A DNA stretch of 64,000 nt from Tidjanibacter sp. (GCA_017503805.1 JAFVSJ010000016.1:1-64000); one strand, 5' to 3'. Positions 1-9,787 are shown, numbered from the stretch's first letter. Notes: generated from the letters alone by a model not told the origin. A program made the numbers and translations.

Positions 1-231
1 AAGCGTGATGAATATGGCTCAGCCAGACAATCGTATTTTTTCTTATCCATTGCCAATTCTCACGTGAGTTCTTCTTAAAGGTTTGATAATCATAAATTCT
101 ATATCAAACTTCATCAAAGATAGTAAATAGTTACGGGGCATTGTAGAGCGGGTGACCAAAATGTGGACTTTTGTTCTCCTTTTGGCCTGATTTGCAAAAT
201 GTTGAGTGGGTCAAAAAGTGGACAGCAGCCT

Positions 232-262
232 TTTGCTTTTCCGAAAAATATCCCTATATTTG
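232..262 (+). promoter_or_regulatory. Bacteroidetes-type promoter of the DUF6377 regulator gene
   Basis: TTTG at 232-235, a 19-base spacer and TATATTTG at 255-262 match the Bacteroidetes -33/-7 consensus exactly. The predicted start of transcription lies a few bases on, giving a leader of roughly 10-15 bases before the ATG at 282. The rest of 1-231 holds no gene. It contains two similar short motifs, GACCAAAATGTGGAC (154-168) and GTCAAAAAGTGGAC (210-223), that could be regulator sites. Confidence 0.75.
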
Positions 263-281
263 TGCTGTTTAAGACCTTACT

Positions 282-1964
282 ATGAAACACATCCTAACCC
301 TACTCTCCGCACTGTTGCTCGTTTGTTATGATGCGGCACAAGCACAGAGCCACCAGCCTCTCGCAGAGGAGTTTCGAAAGCTCGACCTCGCACTCGAGAA
401 CAGTTCCGAATATGTCGCTATGCGCGAACAACGCATAGACCACTATCGCGGTCTGCTCGCAGCCGAAAAGGAGCCCAAGCGTACCTATGAATATGCCAAG
501 CGACTCTACGAAGAGTACTTCACCTATAACTTCGATCTCGCACTCACCTACGGCAATATGGCCATCGAAGCAGCCCGAGAATTGGGCGATGAAACTCTGC
601 TCAATGAGGGCTATCTCGCTCAGGCCAGGCTCTATACGATTGCTGGTATGTATGCCGAGGCTCTTGGAGCGTTTGAGCGCATAGAGGTCGACAAGTTGGC
701 CCCCCAATCGCTCTGCGACTACTATCTGGCCAACATCCACTTCAATCGCGACTTCAAGGAGTACTCCAAGGATGTAGAGATGAGCCGCGAGTGTGGCCGT
801 CTGCTCAGGGAGTATAGGCACAAGGTCTACACACTACCTCGCTCGCTGGTCGCAGTGACCGAAGGTTATCTTGCCGACTCGCTCTCCACACGCCTGCTCG
901 ACTACTACGATGCCGAGGACTATACCAATGCCGAGCTGTGTGCGAGGACGCTGCTCGAAAATACCAACCCCGACCGTCACGACTATGCTATCGCATCCTA
1001 CTATCTCTCAATGGTTTGCGAACGACTCGGCAAGGACGACGAACAGCTGTTGTGGCTCATCCGTTCGGCTACGACCGACACCCGTTTTGCCATCAAAGAC
1101 AACGCTTCGCTCTGCGTCTTGGCCTCGAAACTCTCCGTCGGTGACGACATCGACAGGGCCTTCCGCTACATCCGCATCTCCATCGATGACGCTACCTTCT
1201 ATAATGCTAAACTGCGCCAATGGCAGGTGGCTGTGAGGATGAATACCATCGAGCAGGCCTATCATCAGAGTGCGGCAGAGCAGCAACGCCATCAGCGACA
1301 GATGACTATCGTCGCAATGCTGCTCGTTGCCTTCCTGCTCGGAGTCTGCATCTATGTGGTGATGTTGCTGCGCCGTACGGCCAAGGCTCAACGAGCTCTG
1401 AAGGCTAAAAATCAGGAGATTGAGTCGATGAATGAGGCTCTCAAGCAGACCAATCACCGACTCTCCGAGCTGAACCTCTCCATAGCCGAGGCCAATATGG
1501 TCAAGGAGGAGTATATCGGCCTCTTTCTTTCGATGTGCTCCGATTATATAGATAAGATTGCCCACATCCAACGTCGTGTGCGTAAGGGTATTAAGAGTGG
1601 CTCCATAGCCGAGCTCAATCGTGAGTTTCCATCCAGCGATATCATCGATGCCGAGAAGGAGCACTTCTATGAGGTGTTCGATAGCGCATTCCTCAACCTC
1701 TATCCCAACTTCGTCGAGGAGTTCAACTCGTTGCTCGAGCCCGATGGCCAGATAGAGCTGCGCAAGGGTGAAAGGCTCAATACGGAGCTGCGCATCTTTG
1801 CCCTCATCAGGCTCGGCATCACCGACTCCTCTAAGATTGCGCTGCTGCTCCACTACTCTGTCAATACCATATACAACTATCGCGCGAAAGTGAAGAATCG
1901 TGCCAAGTGTGATAGGGATGATTTTGAACATATCATCCGCACCATAGGCTCCTTCAAGGCATAG
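282..1964 (+). CDS. DUF6377-type membrane regulator with TPR-like sensor region and C-terminal HTH
   Basis: A 560-residue protein with an N-terminal signal peptide (about residues 1-22, ending in AQAQ), a helical TPR-like periplasmic region to about residue 335, one membrane segment at about 341-363, a coiled coil (about 370-415) and a C-terminal region. The last 60 residues resemble a LuxR-like helix-turn-helix (LGITDSSKIALLLHYSVNTI). This layout matches the DUF6377 family, which is common next to susC/susD genes and thought to link an outside signal to transcription. It stands alone upstream of susC on the same strand, so control of the neighbouring locus is the likely role. That role is inferred from position; the ligand cannot be read from sequence. 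Confidence 0.85.
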   Translation: MKHILTLLSALLLVCYDAAQAQSHQPLAEEFRKLDLALENSSEYVAMREQRIDHYRGLLAAEKEPKRTYEYAKRLYEEYFTYNFDLALTYGNMAIEAARELGDETLLNEGYLAQARLYTIAGMYAEALGAFERIEVDKLAPQSLCDYYLANIHFNRDFKEYSKDVEMSRECGRLLREYRHKVYTLPRSLVAVTEGYLADSLSTRLLDYYDAEDYTNAELCARTLLENTNPDRHDYAIASYYLSMVCERLGKDDEQLLWLIRSATTDTRFAIKDNASLCVLASKLSVGDDIDRAFRYIRISIDDATFYNAKLRQWQVAVRMNTIEQAYHQSAAEQQRHQRQMTIVAMLLVAFLLGVCIYVVMLLRRTAKAQRALKAKNQEIESMNEALKQTNHRLSELNLSIAEANMVKEEYIGLFLSMCSDYIDKIAHIQRRVRKGIKSGSIAELNREFPSSDIIDAEKEHFYEVFDSAFLNLYPNFVEEFNSLLEPDGQIELRKGERLNTELRIFALIRLGITDSSKIALLLHYSVNTIYNYRAKVKNRAKCDRDDFEHIIRTIGSFKA

Positions 1965-2030
1965 CTCGAGAGACCCTTTTGTGGTGGAATGTAGCAGCGC
2001 TGTGAAAAAGTGCGCTGGGCGATGTTGAGT

Positions 2031-2093
2031 TGCCGTTCGGGGGCGAAAAACTGCCGTTCGGAGGCCAATATTGTCCATTCGGCGCAATGATTC
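2031..2093 (+). repeat. Three direct repeats with exact 21-bp spacing upstream of susC
   Basis: The motifs TGCCGTTCGG (2031), TGCCGTTCGG (2052) and GTCCATTCGG (2073) begin exactly 21 bases apart, about two turns of the helix. They sit in the 403-base gap between the regulator gene and susC, about 120 bases upstream of the likely susC -7 box. Such phased repeats are typical binding sites for a multimeric activator. Which protein binds is unknown. Confidence 0.6.
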
Positions 2094-2116
2094 AATCCAC
2101 TTTTTTTGAATTTCGG

Positions 2117-2160
2117 CAAGCGGTTAACCGCTTGATAGTTGCACACTTATGCAACTATCA
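2117..2160. promoter_or_regulatory. Perfect 18-bp palindrome followed by a 10-bp-arm inverted repeat
   Basis: CAAGCGGTTAACCGCTTG (2117-2134) is a perfect palindrome. It runs into TGATAGTTGC (2133-2142) and its inverted copy GCAACTATCA (2151-2160) around an 8-base loop. The second structure could also act as a weak terminator for the regulator gene, but only a short T-rich stretch follows it. I favour an operator or an RNA hairpin in the control region of the glycan locus. Confidence 0.5.
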
Positions 2161-2186
2161 TATTTCCCTTAGTCCACTTTGTTCTC

Positions 2187-2216
2187 CCCACGCGTGGGTG
2201 CGTACGAATATATTTG
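2187..2216 (+). promoter_or_regulatory. susC promoter with a palindrome in place of the -33 box
   Basis: TATATTTG at 2209-2216 matches the -7 consensus TAnnTTTG, but no TTTG lies 19 bases upstream. The nearest, at 2178-2181, leaves a 27-base spacer. The missing -33 region is occupied by the perfect palindrome CCCACGCGTGGG (2187-2198). A weak -33 box under a palindrome fits a promoter that needs an activator. The leader to the susC ATG would be about 145 bases. Confidence 0.55.
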
Positions 2217-2367
2217 GTAACTTTACTATCGATTCCGAGAGTGCGGAAGCGGTTGAAAAGGGCCGGTGAGTGCCCCGACCTTGATAGCTCACGGAGTCGA
2301 TGCTGACCTAAACCGATATTGGAAATTTTCACACAATTTCACATATTCACTAACTAATTAAAAGCCT

Positions 2368-5300
2368 ATGAAAAACTTTACACTTAAAATCGCTCTCTTC
2401 CTTGCGATGATGGGCGTCGGCTGTGGTAGTCTCTACGCACAGCAAGTGAGAGGTACGGTCACAAATACCGCAGGTGAGCCTATCGTTGGCGCAACCGTGA
2501 TGGTAGACGAGACCAACCAGGGTACTATTACCGGTGTCGATGGTGAGTATACCATCGCTGTCGGTGATGCTGCAAAGAACCACCTCAGCGTTTCATACCT
2601 CGGTATGAAAGGTGTTACTGAGGCCATTGCAGGTCGTACCGTAATCAACTTCGTGCTCGAGAACGATGCAGAGGTATTTGAGGACATCGTGGTTATCGGT
2701 TACGGTACGCAGAAGAAGAGCGTCGTGACTGCCGCCATCTCCTCGATTTCGGAGGATGCTCTGGAGAAAACCGCTCCCCTCCGCATTGATAACGCACTCC
2801 GCGGTCTCTCGTCGGGTGTGGCAGTACAGCAGGTTTCGGGTGCCCCCGGTGCTTCGTCGCAGGTACGTATCCGTGGTATCGGTTCTATCAACGACTCGCA
2901 GCCCCTCTACATCGTAGACGGTATGGCTCTCTCGGGTGGTATCGACTACCTCAACCCCAGCGATATTGAGCGTATCGAGGTGCTCAAAGATGCAGCTTCG
3001 GCAGCCGTTTATGGTGCGCGTGCAGCCAACGGCGTTATCCTTGTAACTACCAAGAAAGGTAAAGCCGGCGACGCTGTTATCACCTACGACTTCTCCTATG
3101 GTATGCAGAACGTATGGCGCAAACCTCAGGTGCTCAACGCTACCGAGTATGCAGTGATGATGAATGAGGCAGCCATCAACGAGGGTAGGGCTCCTATCTA
3201 TGCCGATCCTTATTCGTTTGGTGAGGGTACCGATTGGGTAGGCGCAGTTCTCAATGCTAACGCCCCCATCGTTCAGCATCAGGTACAGGCCAGCGGCGCA
3301 ACCGAGCGTGTGAACTATATGTTCTCGGCAGGTTACTTCTCGCAGGATGGTATCGTCGGTGGTAACTACGGCGTATCGAACTACGACCGTCTTACTCTCC
3401 GTGCCAACACTCAGGCAACCCTCTTCGACAATACCAAGAGCAGCGACTGGTTCAATAAAGCTACCGTTTCGGCAAACGTTTCCTACGCCAACATCAACTC
3501 GGTAGGTAGCGTGGGCGAGAGCTCGGAGTTTGGTACCGTTCTCGGTTCGGCTATGGCTATGAGCCCTCTGCAGGCTATCTACGCCTCCGAGGAGGATATC
3601 GAGCAGTACAAAGAGATCTACATCGCTCAGCCCGATGGTTCGAACCTCTATGTATTCCCCCATATGATTCGCGATGCTGAGGGTAGGGTTTACTCGATGG
3701 TAGATGCAGGTATCTACAACGAGTTGCACCACCCCCTGGCTTCGATGGAGCTCCCCGCAACCAAGTACAATACCGATAAGTTCGTGGCTAACGCCGCTCT
3801 CGACCTCCAGATTACCGAGGGCCTCACCTTCCGCTCGTCGTTTGGTGCCGACCTCTCCTTCTGGGGCAACCACGGCTACAACGTACAGTACTACCGCAAC
3901 GCCAAGTCGATGAACCTCGACCAGATTTCCAAAGAGGTTTCCTACGACGCTAACGGCGAGGAGGTCGTTACCTACAAACCTCAGTATGCTACCGGCGCTT
4001 ATCAGCAGATGAACCGCAGCCTCAGGTGGCAGATTGAGAACACCCTGAACTATGAGAAACAGATCGAGGATCACCACTTCGCAGTGCTGCTCGGTCAGGC
4101 TGCCATCTCGCAGAACAGCGCACAGATCGGTGGTTCGAGGTCTAACCTCCCCGAGGTGAACGAGTATATGGCCAACATCAACTTCGCTACCGGTCTCTCG
4201 GCAGACGGCTGGCAGAGTGTCTATGGCTACTACCACACCATCCCCTATCGTCTGGCTTCCTACTTCGCTCGTGCATCCTACAACTATGCAGAGAAATATA
4301 TGTTGCAGGCTACCGTACGTCGTGATGGTTCGTCGCGCTTCGGTCCCAGCAACAAGTGGGGCGTATTCCCCTCCGTATCGGCAGGTTGGAACGTGAAGAA
4401 CGAGGAGTTTATGCAGGGCGTAGACCTCGTGAGCGCACTGAAAGTACGCGCATCGTGGGGTAAGAATGGTAATGACTCTATCGGTGATATGCGCTATACC
4501 ACCACTATGGTTGGCGGCAACAACTATCCCTTCGGTACCGGTGCAACCGAGAACGTACAGAACGGTAACAAACCCAACGGCCTCTCCAACCCCAACATCC
4601 GCTGGGAGGAGTCCGTACAGACCGACTTGGGTGTTGACTTCGGCTTCCTGAACAACTCGCTCACCCTGAGCTTCGACTACTATACCAAAGAGACCCGCGG
4701 TATGCTGATGGAGATGCAGGTTCCCAGCTATGCAGGTGACTCCGCTCCTATCGGTAACGTAGGTAATATGGTAAATAAAGGTATCGAGATCGACCTCGGC
4801 TATCGCGGCCAGGTAGGCGAGCTTGCATACGGCATCAACGCCAACGTATCCTACAACACCAACAAACTTACCTACCTCGGCGACGAGTCGACCTATCTCT
4901 CGGGTGATAGCCACAAGATCGGTACCATCACTCGTGGTGACGTAGGTATGATCTTCCCCTACTTCTGGGGTTGGAAAACCAACGGTGTATTCCAGACTAT
5001 GGACGATGTTTACAACTACACCTACACCGATGCAGAGGGCAACACCTCTATGATTCAGCCCAATGCTAAACCCGGTGACTTCCGCTGGACCGATATCAAC
5101 AACGATGGTCAGATCACCGACGAGGACCGTACTATGATCGGTAAGGGTACTCCCGATTGGACCTTCGGTCTGAACCTCACCTTCGAGTGGAGAGGCTTCG
5201 ACTTGAGCGCATTCTTGCAGGGCCAGATCGGTAACGACGTACTCAACGTAAGCCGTCGTACCGACTTGGGTAGCATCAACCTTCCCAAGAACATCCTGAA

Positions 5301-5646
5301 TCGTTGGACCGGCGAGGGCTCGACCAATGAGGCTCCCCGCTTCCAGATCACCTCGGCCAACGAGAACTATCGCGTATCGGACTACTGGATGGAGGATGGT
5401 TCGTTCCTGCGTATGAGGAACATCCAGCTCGGTTACACCCTGCCCGAGAAGGTGACCAACTTCGTTGGTATCAACCGTCTGAGGGTATACGTATCGTGCG
5501 ACAACCTCTTCACTCTGACCAACTATACGGGTTGCGACCCCGAGGTTACCGGTGGTAACTCCGCCTTCGGTACCGCCTACGGTATCGACCGTGGTGTCTA
5601 TCCTCAGGCTCGCACTCTCACCTTTGGTGCAAACGTGACATTCTAA
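2368..5646 (+). CDS. SusC/RagA-family TonB-dependent outer-membrane transporter
   Basis: A 1092-residue protein with a signal peptide (cleavage after about residue 25, SLYAQ), an N-terminal carboxypeptidase-like domain (about 26-105), a TonB box-like stretch (DIVVIGYGTQKK, about 108-120), a plug domain with the family pattern ASAAVYGARAANGVILVTTK (about 210-230) and a long beta-barrel ending in GANVTF, the usual aromatic C-terminus. Length is normal for SusC. It imports oligosaccharides across the outer membrane using TonB energy, with the SusD partner 22 bases downstream forming the lid. The GH16 gene downstream suggests beta-glucan oligosaccharides as cargo. Confidence 0.95.
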   Translation: MKNFTLKIALFLAMMGVGCGSLYAQQVRGTVTNTAGEPIVGATVMVDETNQGTITGVDGEYTIAVGDAAKNHLSVSYLGMKGVTEAIAGRTVINFVLENDAEVFEDIVVIGYGTQKKSVVTAAISSISEDALEKTAPLRIDNALRGLSSGVAVQQVSGAPGASSQVRIRGIGSINDSQPLYIVDGMALSGGIDYLNPSDIERIEVLKDAASAAVYGARAANGVILVTTKKGKAGDAVITYDFSYGMQNVWRKPQVLNATEYAVMMNEAAINEGRAPIYADPYSFGEGTDWVGAVLNANAPIVQHQVQASGATERVNYMFSAGYFSQDGIVGGNYGVSNYDRLTLRANTQATLFDNTKSSDWFNKATVSANVSYANINSVGSVGESSEFGTVLGSAMAMSPLQAIYASEEDIEQYKEIYIAQPDGSNLYVFPHMIRDAEGRVYSMVDAGIYNELHHPLASMELPATKYNTDKFVANAALDLQITEGLTFRSSFGADLSFWGNHGYNVQYYRNAKSMNLDQISKEVSYDANGEEVVTYKPQYATGAYQQMNRSLRWQIENTLNYEKQIEDHHFAVLLGQAAISQNSAQIGGSRSNLPEVNEYMANINFATGLSADGWQSVYGYYHTIPYRLASYFARASYNYAEKYMLQATVRRDGSSRFGPSNKWGVFPSVSAGWNVKNEEFMQGVDLVSALKVRASWGKNGNDSIGDMRYTTTMVGGNNYPFGTGATENVQNGNKPNGLSNPNIRWEESVQTDLGVDFGFLNNSLTLSFDYYTKETRGMLMEMQVPSYAGDSAPIGNVGNMVNKGIEIDLGYRGQVGELAYGINANVSYNTNKLTYLGDESTYLSGDSHKIGTITRGDVGMIFPYFWGWKTNGVFQTMDDVYNYTYTDAEGNTSMIQPNAKPGDFRWTDINNDGQITDEDRTMIGKGTPDWTFGLNLTFEWRGFDLSAFLQGQIGNDVLNVSRRTDLGSINLPKNILNRWTGEGSTNEAPRFQITSANENYRVSDYWMEDGSFLRMRNIQLGYTLPEKVTNFVGINRLRVYVSCDNLFTLTNYTGCDPEVTGGNSAFGTAYGIDRGVYPQARTLTFGANVTF

Positions 5647-5668
5647 TCATCCAATACGGCTTAATACT

Positions 5669-7183
5669 ATGAAACAGATTAAATTATTCGCAATTAGTGT
5701 GCTGGCTGTTCTTGGACTGAACGCCTGTACCGAGGATTTCATTACGGTAAGCTCTACCGACCAGATCCTCAAAGATAACTACTTCACCGATGAGAGTCGT
5801 GTGATGACCAGCGTTGTGGCTGCATACGACCCCCTGCAGTGGTTCGACTATTTCTACCAGTATGATGCTCTGAACTTCGTTTCGGACATTATGGCTGACG
5901 ATATCTACAAAGGAGGTTCCGATGAGAATGACCAGTCGATGGCTACCAAAACCCACCTCTACACCGCAACAGCTCTCGACTGCTGCAACCAGATCTGGAC
6001 CATCGCCTACTCGGGTATCAACCGTGCCAACATCGCCATCGAAGAGGCAGAGGCTATGACCTCGCTGCCCGAGGCTAACCGCAATCGCTACATCGCGGAG
6101 TGCTTGGTGCTGAAGGCTTACTACTACAATGTACTCTGGAAATTCTGGGGTAACGTGCCCTTCTATGACAAAAACCTCACCGCTCCCTACTACACCGATC
6201 AGTATAAGGCTGACGATGTATATGCCGAGACCATCAAATTCATCGAGGAGGCTATCAAACTCAACGCTCTACCTATGAAGGCTGTCGGCGGCGAGGAGGG
6301 TCGTGTGACCAGCGCTATGGCCTATATGCTCTATGCAGAGATGGTTATGTATCAGAACGACAACTCGCGCTACTCAACCGCTCTGGGTTATATGAACGAG
6401 ATCATCAACTCCAACAACTATGGTCTTGTTGACGACTTCGCAGGCATCTGGGAGGAGACCGGTGAGTGGAGCAAAGAGTCCATCTGGGAGATCAACTACA
6501 TCTCCGAGGGTGCTGTACGTTCGTGGGGCTCGCCCATCGCTACCGGTGGTACCGTTTATCCTATGCTTATCGGCGTTCCCGGTTGCCCTCACACGTACTG
6601 TGACGGTTGGGGTTTCAGCCCTGTGGCTAAACACGCCTACGATATGTATGAGGATAACGACCAGAGGAAAGATGGCGGTATTCTCAACTACGCCAAATTT
6701 ATGGAGGAGACCGGCGCAGGTGACTACAACCACGCTCGTTGGCAGGATACCGGCTACTTCCTCAAGAAGTACATCGCTCGCGTAAACGGTAACCACGGTC
6801 AGAAGGCCGACGGTGATATGAACCACGGCAACAACTTGCGCGTATATCGCTACTCGGAGGTTCTGCTCAACGCAGCCGAGTTGGCTCTGGCACTTGGTCA
6901 GGATGGTTCGGCTCACTTGGCAGCCGTTCAGGAGCGTGCAGGTGCTACACTCACCGAGTACAATCTCGACAACATCATCGAGGAGCGCCGCAAGGAGTTC
7001 GTAGGTGAGGGTAAACGCTACTGGGATCTGGTTCGTACCGGCAAGGCTGTTGAGGTGCTCAAAGCTGCCAACCACGAGTGGAGAACCGTAGACTGGACTC
7101 CCAACAAGAAGTATTGGCCTATCCCCCAGAGTGAGATGGATAAGGTGGATGCTGATCACAAGATGACTCAGAACCCCTATTAG
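5669..7183 (+). CDS. SusD/RagB-family glycan-binding lipoprotein
   Basis: 504 residues beginning MKQIKLFAISVLAVLGLNAC, a lipoprotein signal with the lipid-carrying Cys at about residue 20. It has the mixed TPR-helix fold of SusD proteins and the typical C-terminal stretch RRKEFVGEGKRYWDLVRTGK followed by PIPQSEMD. It caps the SusC barrel and delivers glycans to it. It lies 22 bases after susC and 55 bases before the next surface lipoprotein, so all three are probably one transcript. Confidence 0.95.
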   Translation: MKQIKLFAISVLAVLGLNACTEDFITVSSTDQILKDNYFTDESRVMTSVVAAYDPLQWFDYFYQYDALNFVSDIMADDIYKGGSDENDQSMATKTHLYTATALDCCNQIWTIAYSGINRANIAIEEAEAMTSLPEANRNRYIAECLVLKAYYYNVLWKFWGNVPFYDKNLTAPYYTDQYKADDVYAETIKFIEEAIKLNALPMKAVGGEEGRVTSAMAYMLYAEMVMYQNDNSRYSTALGYMNEIINSNNYGLVDDFAGIWEETGEWSKESIWEINYISEGAVRSWGSPIATGGTVYPMLIGVPGCPHTYCDGWGFSPVAKHAYDMYEDNDQRKDGGILNYAKFMEETGAGDYNHARWQDTGYFLKKYIARVNGNHGQKADGDMNHGNNLRVYRYSEVLLNAAELALALGQDGSAHLAAVQERAGATLTEYNLDNIIEERRKEFVGEGKRYWDLVRTGKAVEVLKAANHEWRTVDWTPNKKYWPIPQSEMDKVDADHKMTQNPY

Positions 7184-7238
7184 TCCACATAGTAAAAGAC
7201 TTAAACGGGATACTTCTATTTTTATAAAAAGGTAAAGT

Positions 7239-9773
7239 ATGAAAAAATTGATTAAATATTTCGCAATGGCGCTCGCAACAATGTTTGCTGTGAGCAGCTG
7301 TACGCCCGATTATCCTACCCTCGATCAGGATAATCTGCCCGTAGCCTCGGAGTTGGACGTGACTATCACCGTCGATAACGAGACCAATATGGTGACCTTC
7401 ACGCTCAATAACCCCGGTATGGTTCCTATGTGGATCTTCCCCGAGACCGACAAACCCGATGATGCAGCCGTAAAGAAATACTTCTCGGTGGCTATCAACG
7501 GCTACACCGCTCGCTTCCGCGATGCAGGTACCCACTCGGTAGAGGTTAAAGCCTACAATCAGCACGGTATTTCGGATGGCTCGCTCAATATGGAGTTCAC
7601 CCTTACCAATACCTACCGCGATCCCTTCGATGCACAGAAGTATATGGACAACATCTCCAACAAATCGTCGCAGGAGTGGATGTGGAACTCGTCTAAAGCC
7701 GACCACTTCGGTTGTGGCGACTCGCTCGGCAATCCTACCGGCTGGTGGAGCTGCGGTGTAAACGAGAAAGATGGTCAGGGCCTCTATGACGACCGTATGA
7801 CCTTCACTTCCGATGGTAAGTTCCTCTTCAATCCCGGTGAGGGTGGTACCGTTTATGTAAACTGGGGTACCAACGCAATGTTCCCCGAGCAGTGGGACGG
7901 CACCGAGACCGACTATCAGGTTCCTATGGAGGCATTTGAGTCGACCTACCACTTCGAGCAGAATTGGAACGAGGCCGGTATCGAGGAGATTTGGCTCGTA
8001 CTCGAGGATGGCAAGAACCTTTCGTACATCCCCCACGTTGAGGCTCTCTCGAACCCCCGCTACCTCGTTTTGGATAGCTCGTCGGTTATGAAGAAAGAGC
8101 TCAGCCTTGCTTGGTATACTGCTACCGGCAACAATGGCGGCCCCATCGCTTGGAAATATCAGTTTGTTCCTGCAGTTAAGACCCTCACCGCAGAGGAGAT
8201 GCTCGCAGGTACCGATGGCAATGGTAAAGTATGGGTAATGGATAGCAACAACCCCGGCCACCTCGGTTGTGGCGAGTCTGTAGAGAATGCTGCAGGCTGG
8301 TGGAGCGCTCCCGCCAACGACAAGGCAGGTACAGGTCTCTATGATGACGAGGTTACCTTCTACGCCGATGGCAAGTATGTTTACTCCTCGGGTGCCGATG
8401 GTTTGATGTACATCAACTGGGGTGTAACCGCTATCGGTCCCAACCCCGGTGTAGAGCCCGATATCGACATCGAGTGGCCCGTGACCGAGAGCACCTACGA
8501 GTTCGACGGCGAGACCATCACTCTGGCTTCGCAGACTCCTCTCATCTACGTTCCTTCGGATGTGGTTTGGAATGAGCCTATCTTCCACGTGATCGAGCTC
8601 ACCGAGACCTCGATGACTCTCGTGGCAGAGAACCCCGGTTGCTATTGGCAGTATAAACTCCGCGCTCGCGACATTGAGGCTCCCGCTGTTACCTTCGGTG
8701 GCGAGAACATCGCAGCAGGTCCCGTAGAACTCACCATCTCACAGAACGAGACTATCGAGGTTACCGGCGTTAACCTTGAGGAGATTTGGGTAGATCCCGA
8801 CTTCTTTGAGGTTGTAGGCCCCACCACTCTCAAGTTCTTGGCTCTGACCGGTGACTACCGCGTGGCATTCGACGGCACTTGGTTCAAGGTTGTACCTCTC
8901 GATGGCGGCGACAAGGCTACCTATGATCACGGCAAGGCTCTCTGGATCATCGGCGACGGTGGTGGTAAGCCCGAGGGCGCACTCATCGGTTGGAATACCG
9001 GCGAGGCTCCCCTGCCTATGGCTCGCATCAGCGAAAACGAGTACCGCATCACCCTCTGGATGAAAGCCGAGGGCGGTTCGATCAAGGTATTCGGCCAGAG
9101 CGATTGGGGCGTTGAGTGGACCAAGGATAAATATGGTGTTGTGACCGACAACGGTCTCTTCCATATCCCCAGCGACGATGGTAACATCCACACCGTAGAG
9201 GGTGGTCCTACCGCTGGCTTCTACACCTTCTTCTTCACCGACAACGACGGAATCCTCGATATGGAGGTTAAGAAGGCTCGCTTCGGCGACCTCACCCAGT
9301 GGGATCCCACCTCGGCAGGTAACCTCTGGACCAGCTGCAACGTATTGGAAATGACCTACTACTACGCTCCCGGTTGGGCTCAGATCGACAATCCTACCGT
9401 TGAGCAGGATGGCAACCAGTATACCGTCTCCCTCCCCGTAGCTACCACCGACCAGTGGCAGGCTCAGGTGGCTTTCCTCACCGATATGACCACCTCGGCA
9501 GATAAGAACTACGACTTCTATCTGAAGATGACCTCCAATAGTGACCACCCCGGTGTGACCGTGAAACTCACCCAGACCGGCGACGACAACCACTTCTACT
9601 TTGCAGACCGTCACCCCTTGACCGCAGATGAGGAGTTTGTCTACAAGGTGGCCAATATGCCTGGTAAGGATATGACCGCTATCAGCCTCTTCTTCGACTT
9701 CGGCGGTTGCGCTGCTGACACCGAGATTGTCATCAAAGACATTCTCTTCCAGGAGCACACTGAGATTGAGTAA
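7239..9773 (+). CDS. Large surface lipoprotein of the glycan locus, likely glycan-binding protein
   Basis: 844 residues with a lipobox (VSSCTP, Cys at about residue 21), then an Ig/PKD-like domain. Two copies of a tryptophan-rich module follow (about 155-215 and 340-400), each with GCG(D/E)S, GWW and a GLYDD...F...DGK(F/Y) pattern. After a further Ig-like segment (about 485-530) comes a SusE/F-like domain (about 555-680) and a C-terminal jelly-roll resembling a carbohydrate-binding module (about 690-844). It occupies the SusE/SGBP position right after susD. No catalytic signature was seen. The binding role is inferred from position and domain style. It is the last gene before the terminator at 9788. 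Confidence 0.75.
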   Translation: MKKLIKYFAMALATMFAVSSCTPDYPTLDQDNLPVASELDVTITVDNETNMVTFTLNNPGMVPMWIFPETDKPDDAAVKKYFSVAINGYTARFRDAGTHSVEVKAYNQHGISDGSLNMEFTLTNTYRDPFDAQKYMDNISNKSSQEWMWNSSKADHFGCGDSLGNPTGWWSCGVNEKDGQGLYDDRMTFTSDGKFLFNPGEGGTVYVNWGTNAMFPEQWDGTETDYQVPMEAFESTYHFEQNWNEAGIEEIWLVLEDGKNLSYIPHVEALSNPRYLVLDSSSVMKKELSLAWYTATGNNGGPIAWKYQFVPAVKTLTAEEMLAGTDGNGKVWVMDSNNPGHLGCGESVENAAGWWSAPANDKAGTGLYDDEVTFYADGKYVYSSGADGLMYINWGVTAIGPNPGVEPDIDIEWPVTESTYEFDGETITLASQTPLIYVPSDVVWNEPIFHVIELTETSMTLVAENPGCYWQYKLRARDIEAPAVTFGGENIAAGPVELTISQNETIEVTGVNLEEIWVDPDFFEVVGPTTLKFLALTGDYRVAFDGTWFKVVPLDGGDKATYDHGKALWIIGDGGGKPEGALIGWNTGEAPLPMARISENEYRITLWMKAEGGSIKVFGQSDWGVEWTKDKYGVVTDNGLFHIPSDDGNIHTVEGGPTAGFYTFFFTDNDGILDMEVKKARFGDLTQWDPTSAGNLWTSCNVLEMTYYYAPGWAQIDNPTVEQDGNQYTVSLPVATTDQWQAQVAFLTDMTTSADKNYDFYLKMTSNSDHPGVTVKLTQTGDDNHFYFADRHPLTADEEFVYKVANMPGKDMTAISLFFDFGGCAADTEIVIKDILFQEHTEIE

Positions 9774-9787
9774 GGCTCTATGACCAA

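Noticed and set aside
2117..2216. Invertible promoter upstream of susC
   Set aside because: The inverted repeats are adjacent, with loops of 0-8 bases, not a pair flanking a promoter segment, and no site-specific recombinase gene is in the window.
2593..4914. A 773-codon open frame opposite susC
   Set aside because: susC is certain from its plug and barrel motifs. The opposite frame is a composition shadow, as are similar long frames opposite ftsA, ftsI, mraY and dnaE.
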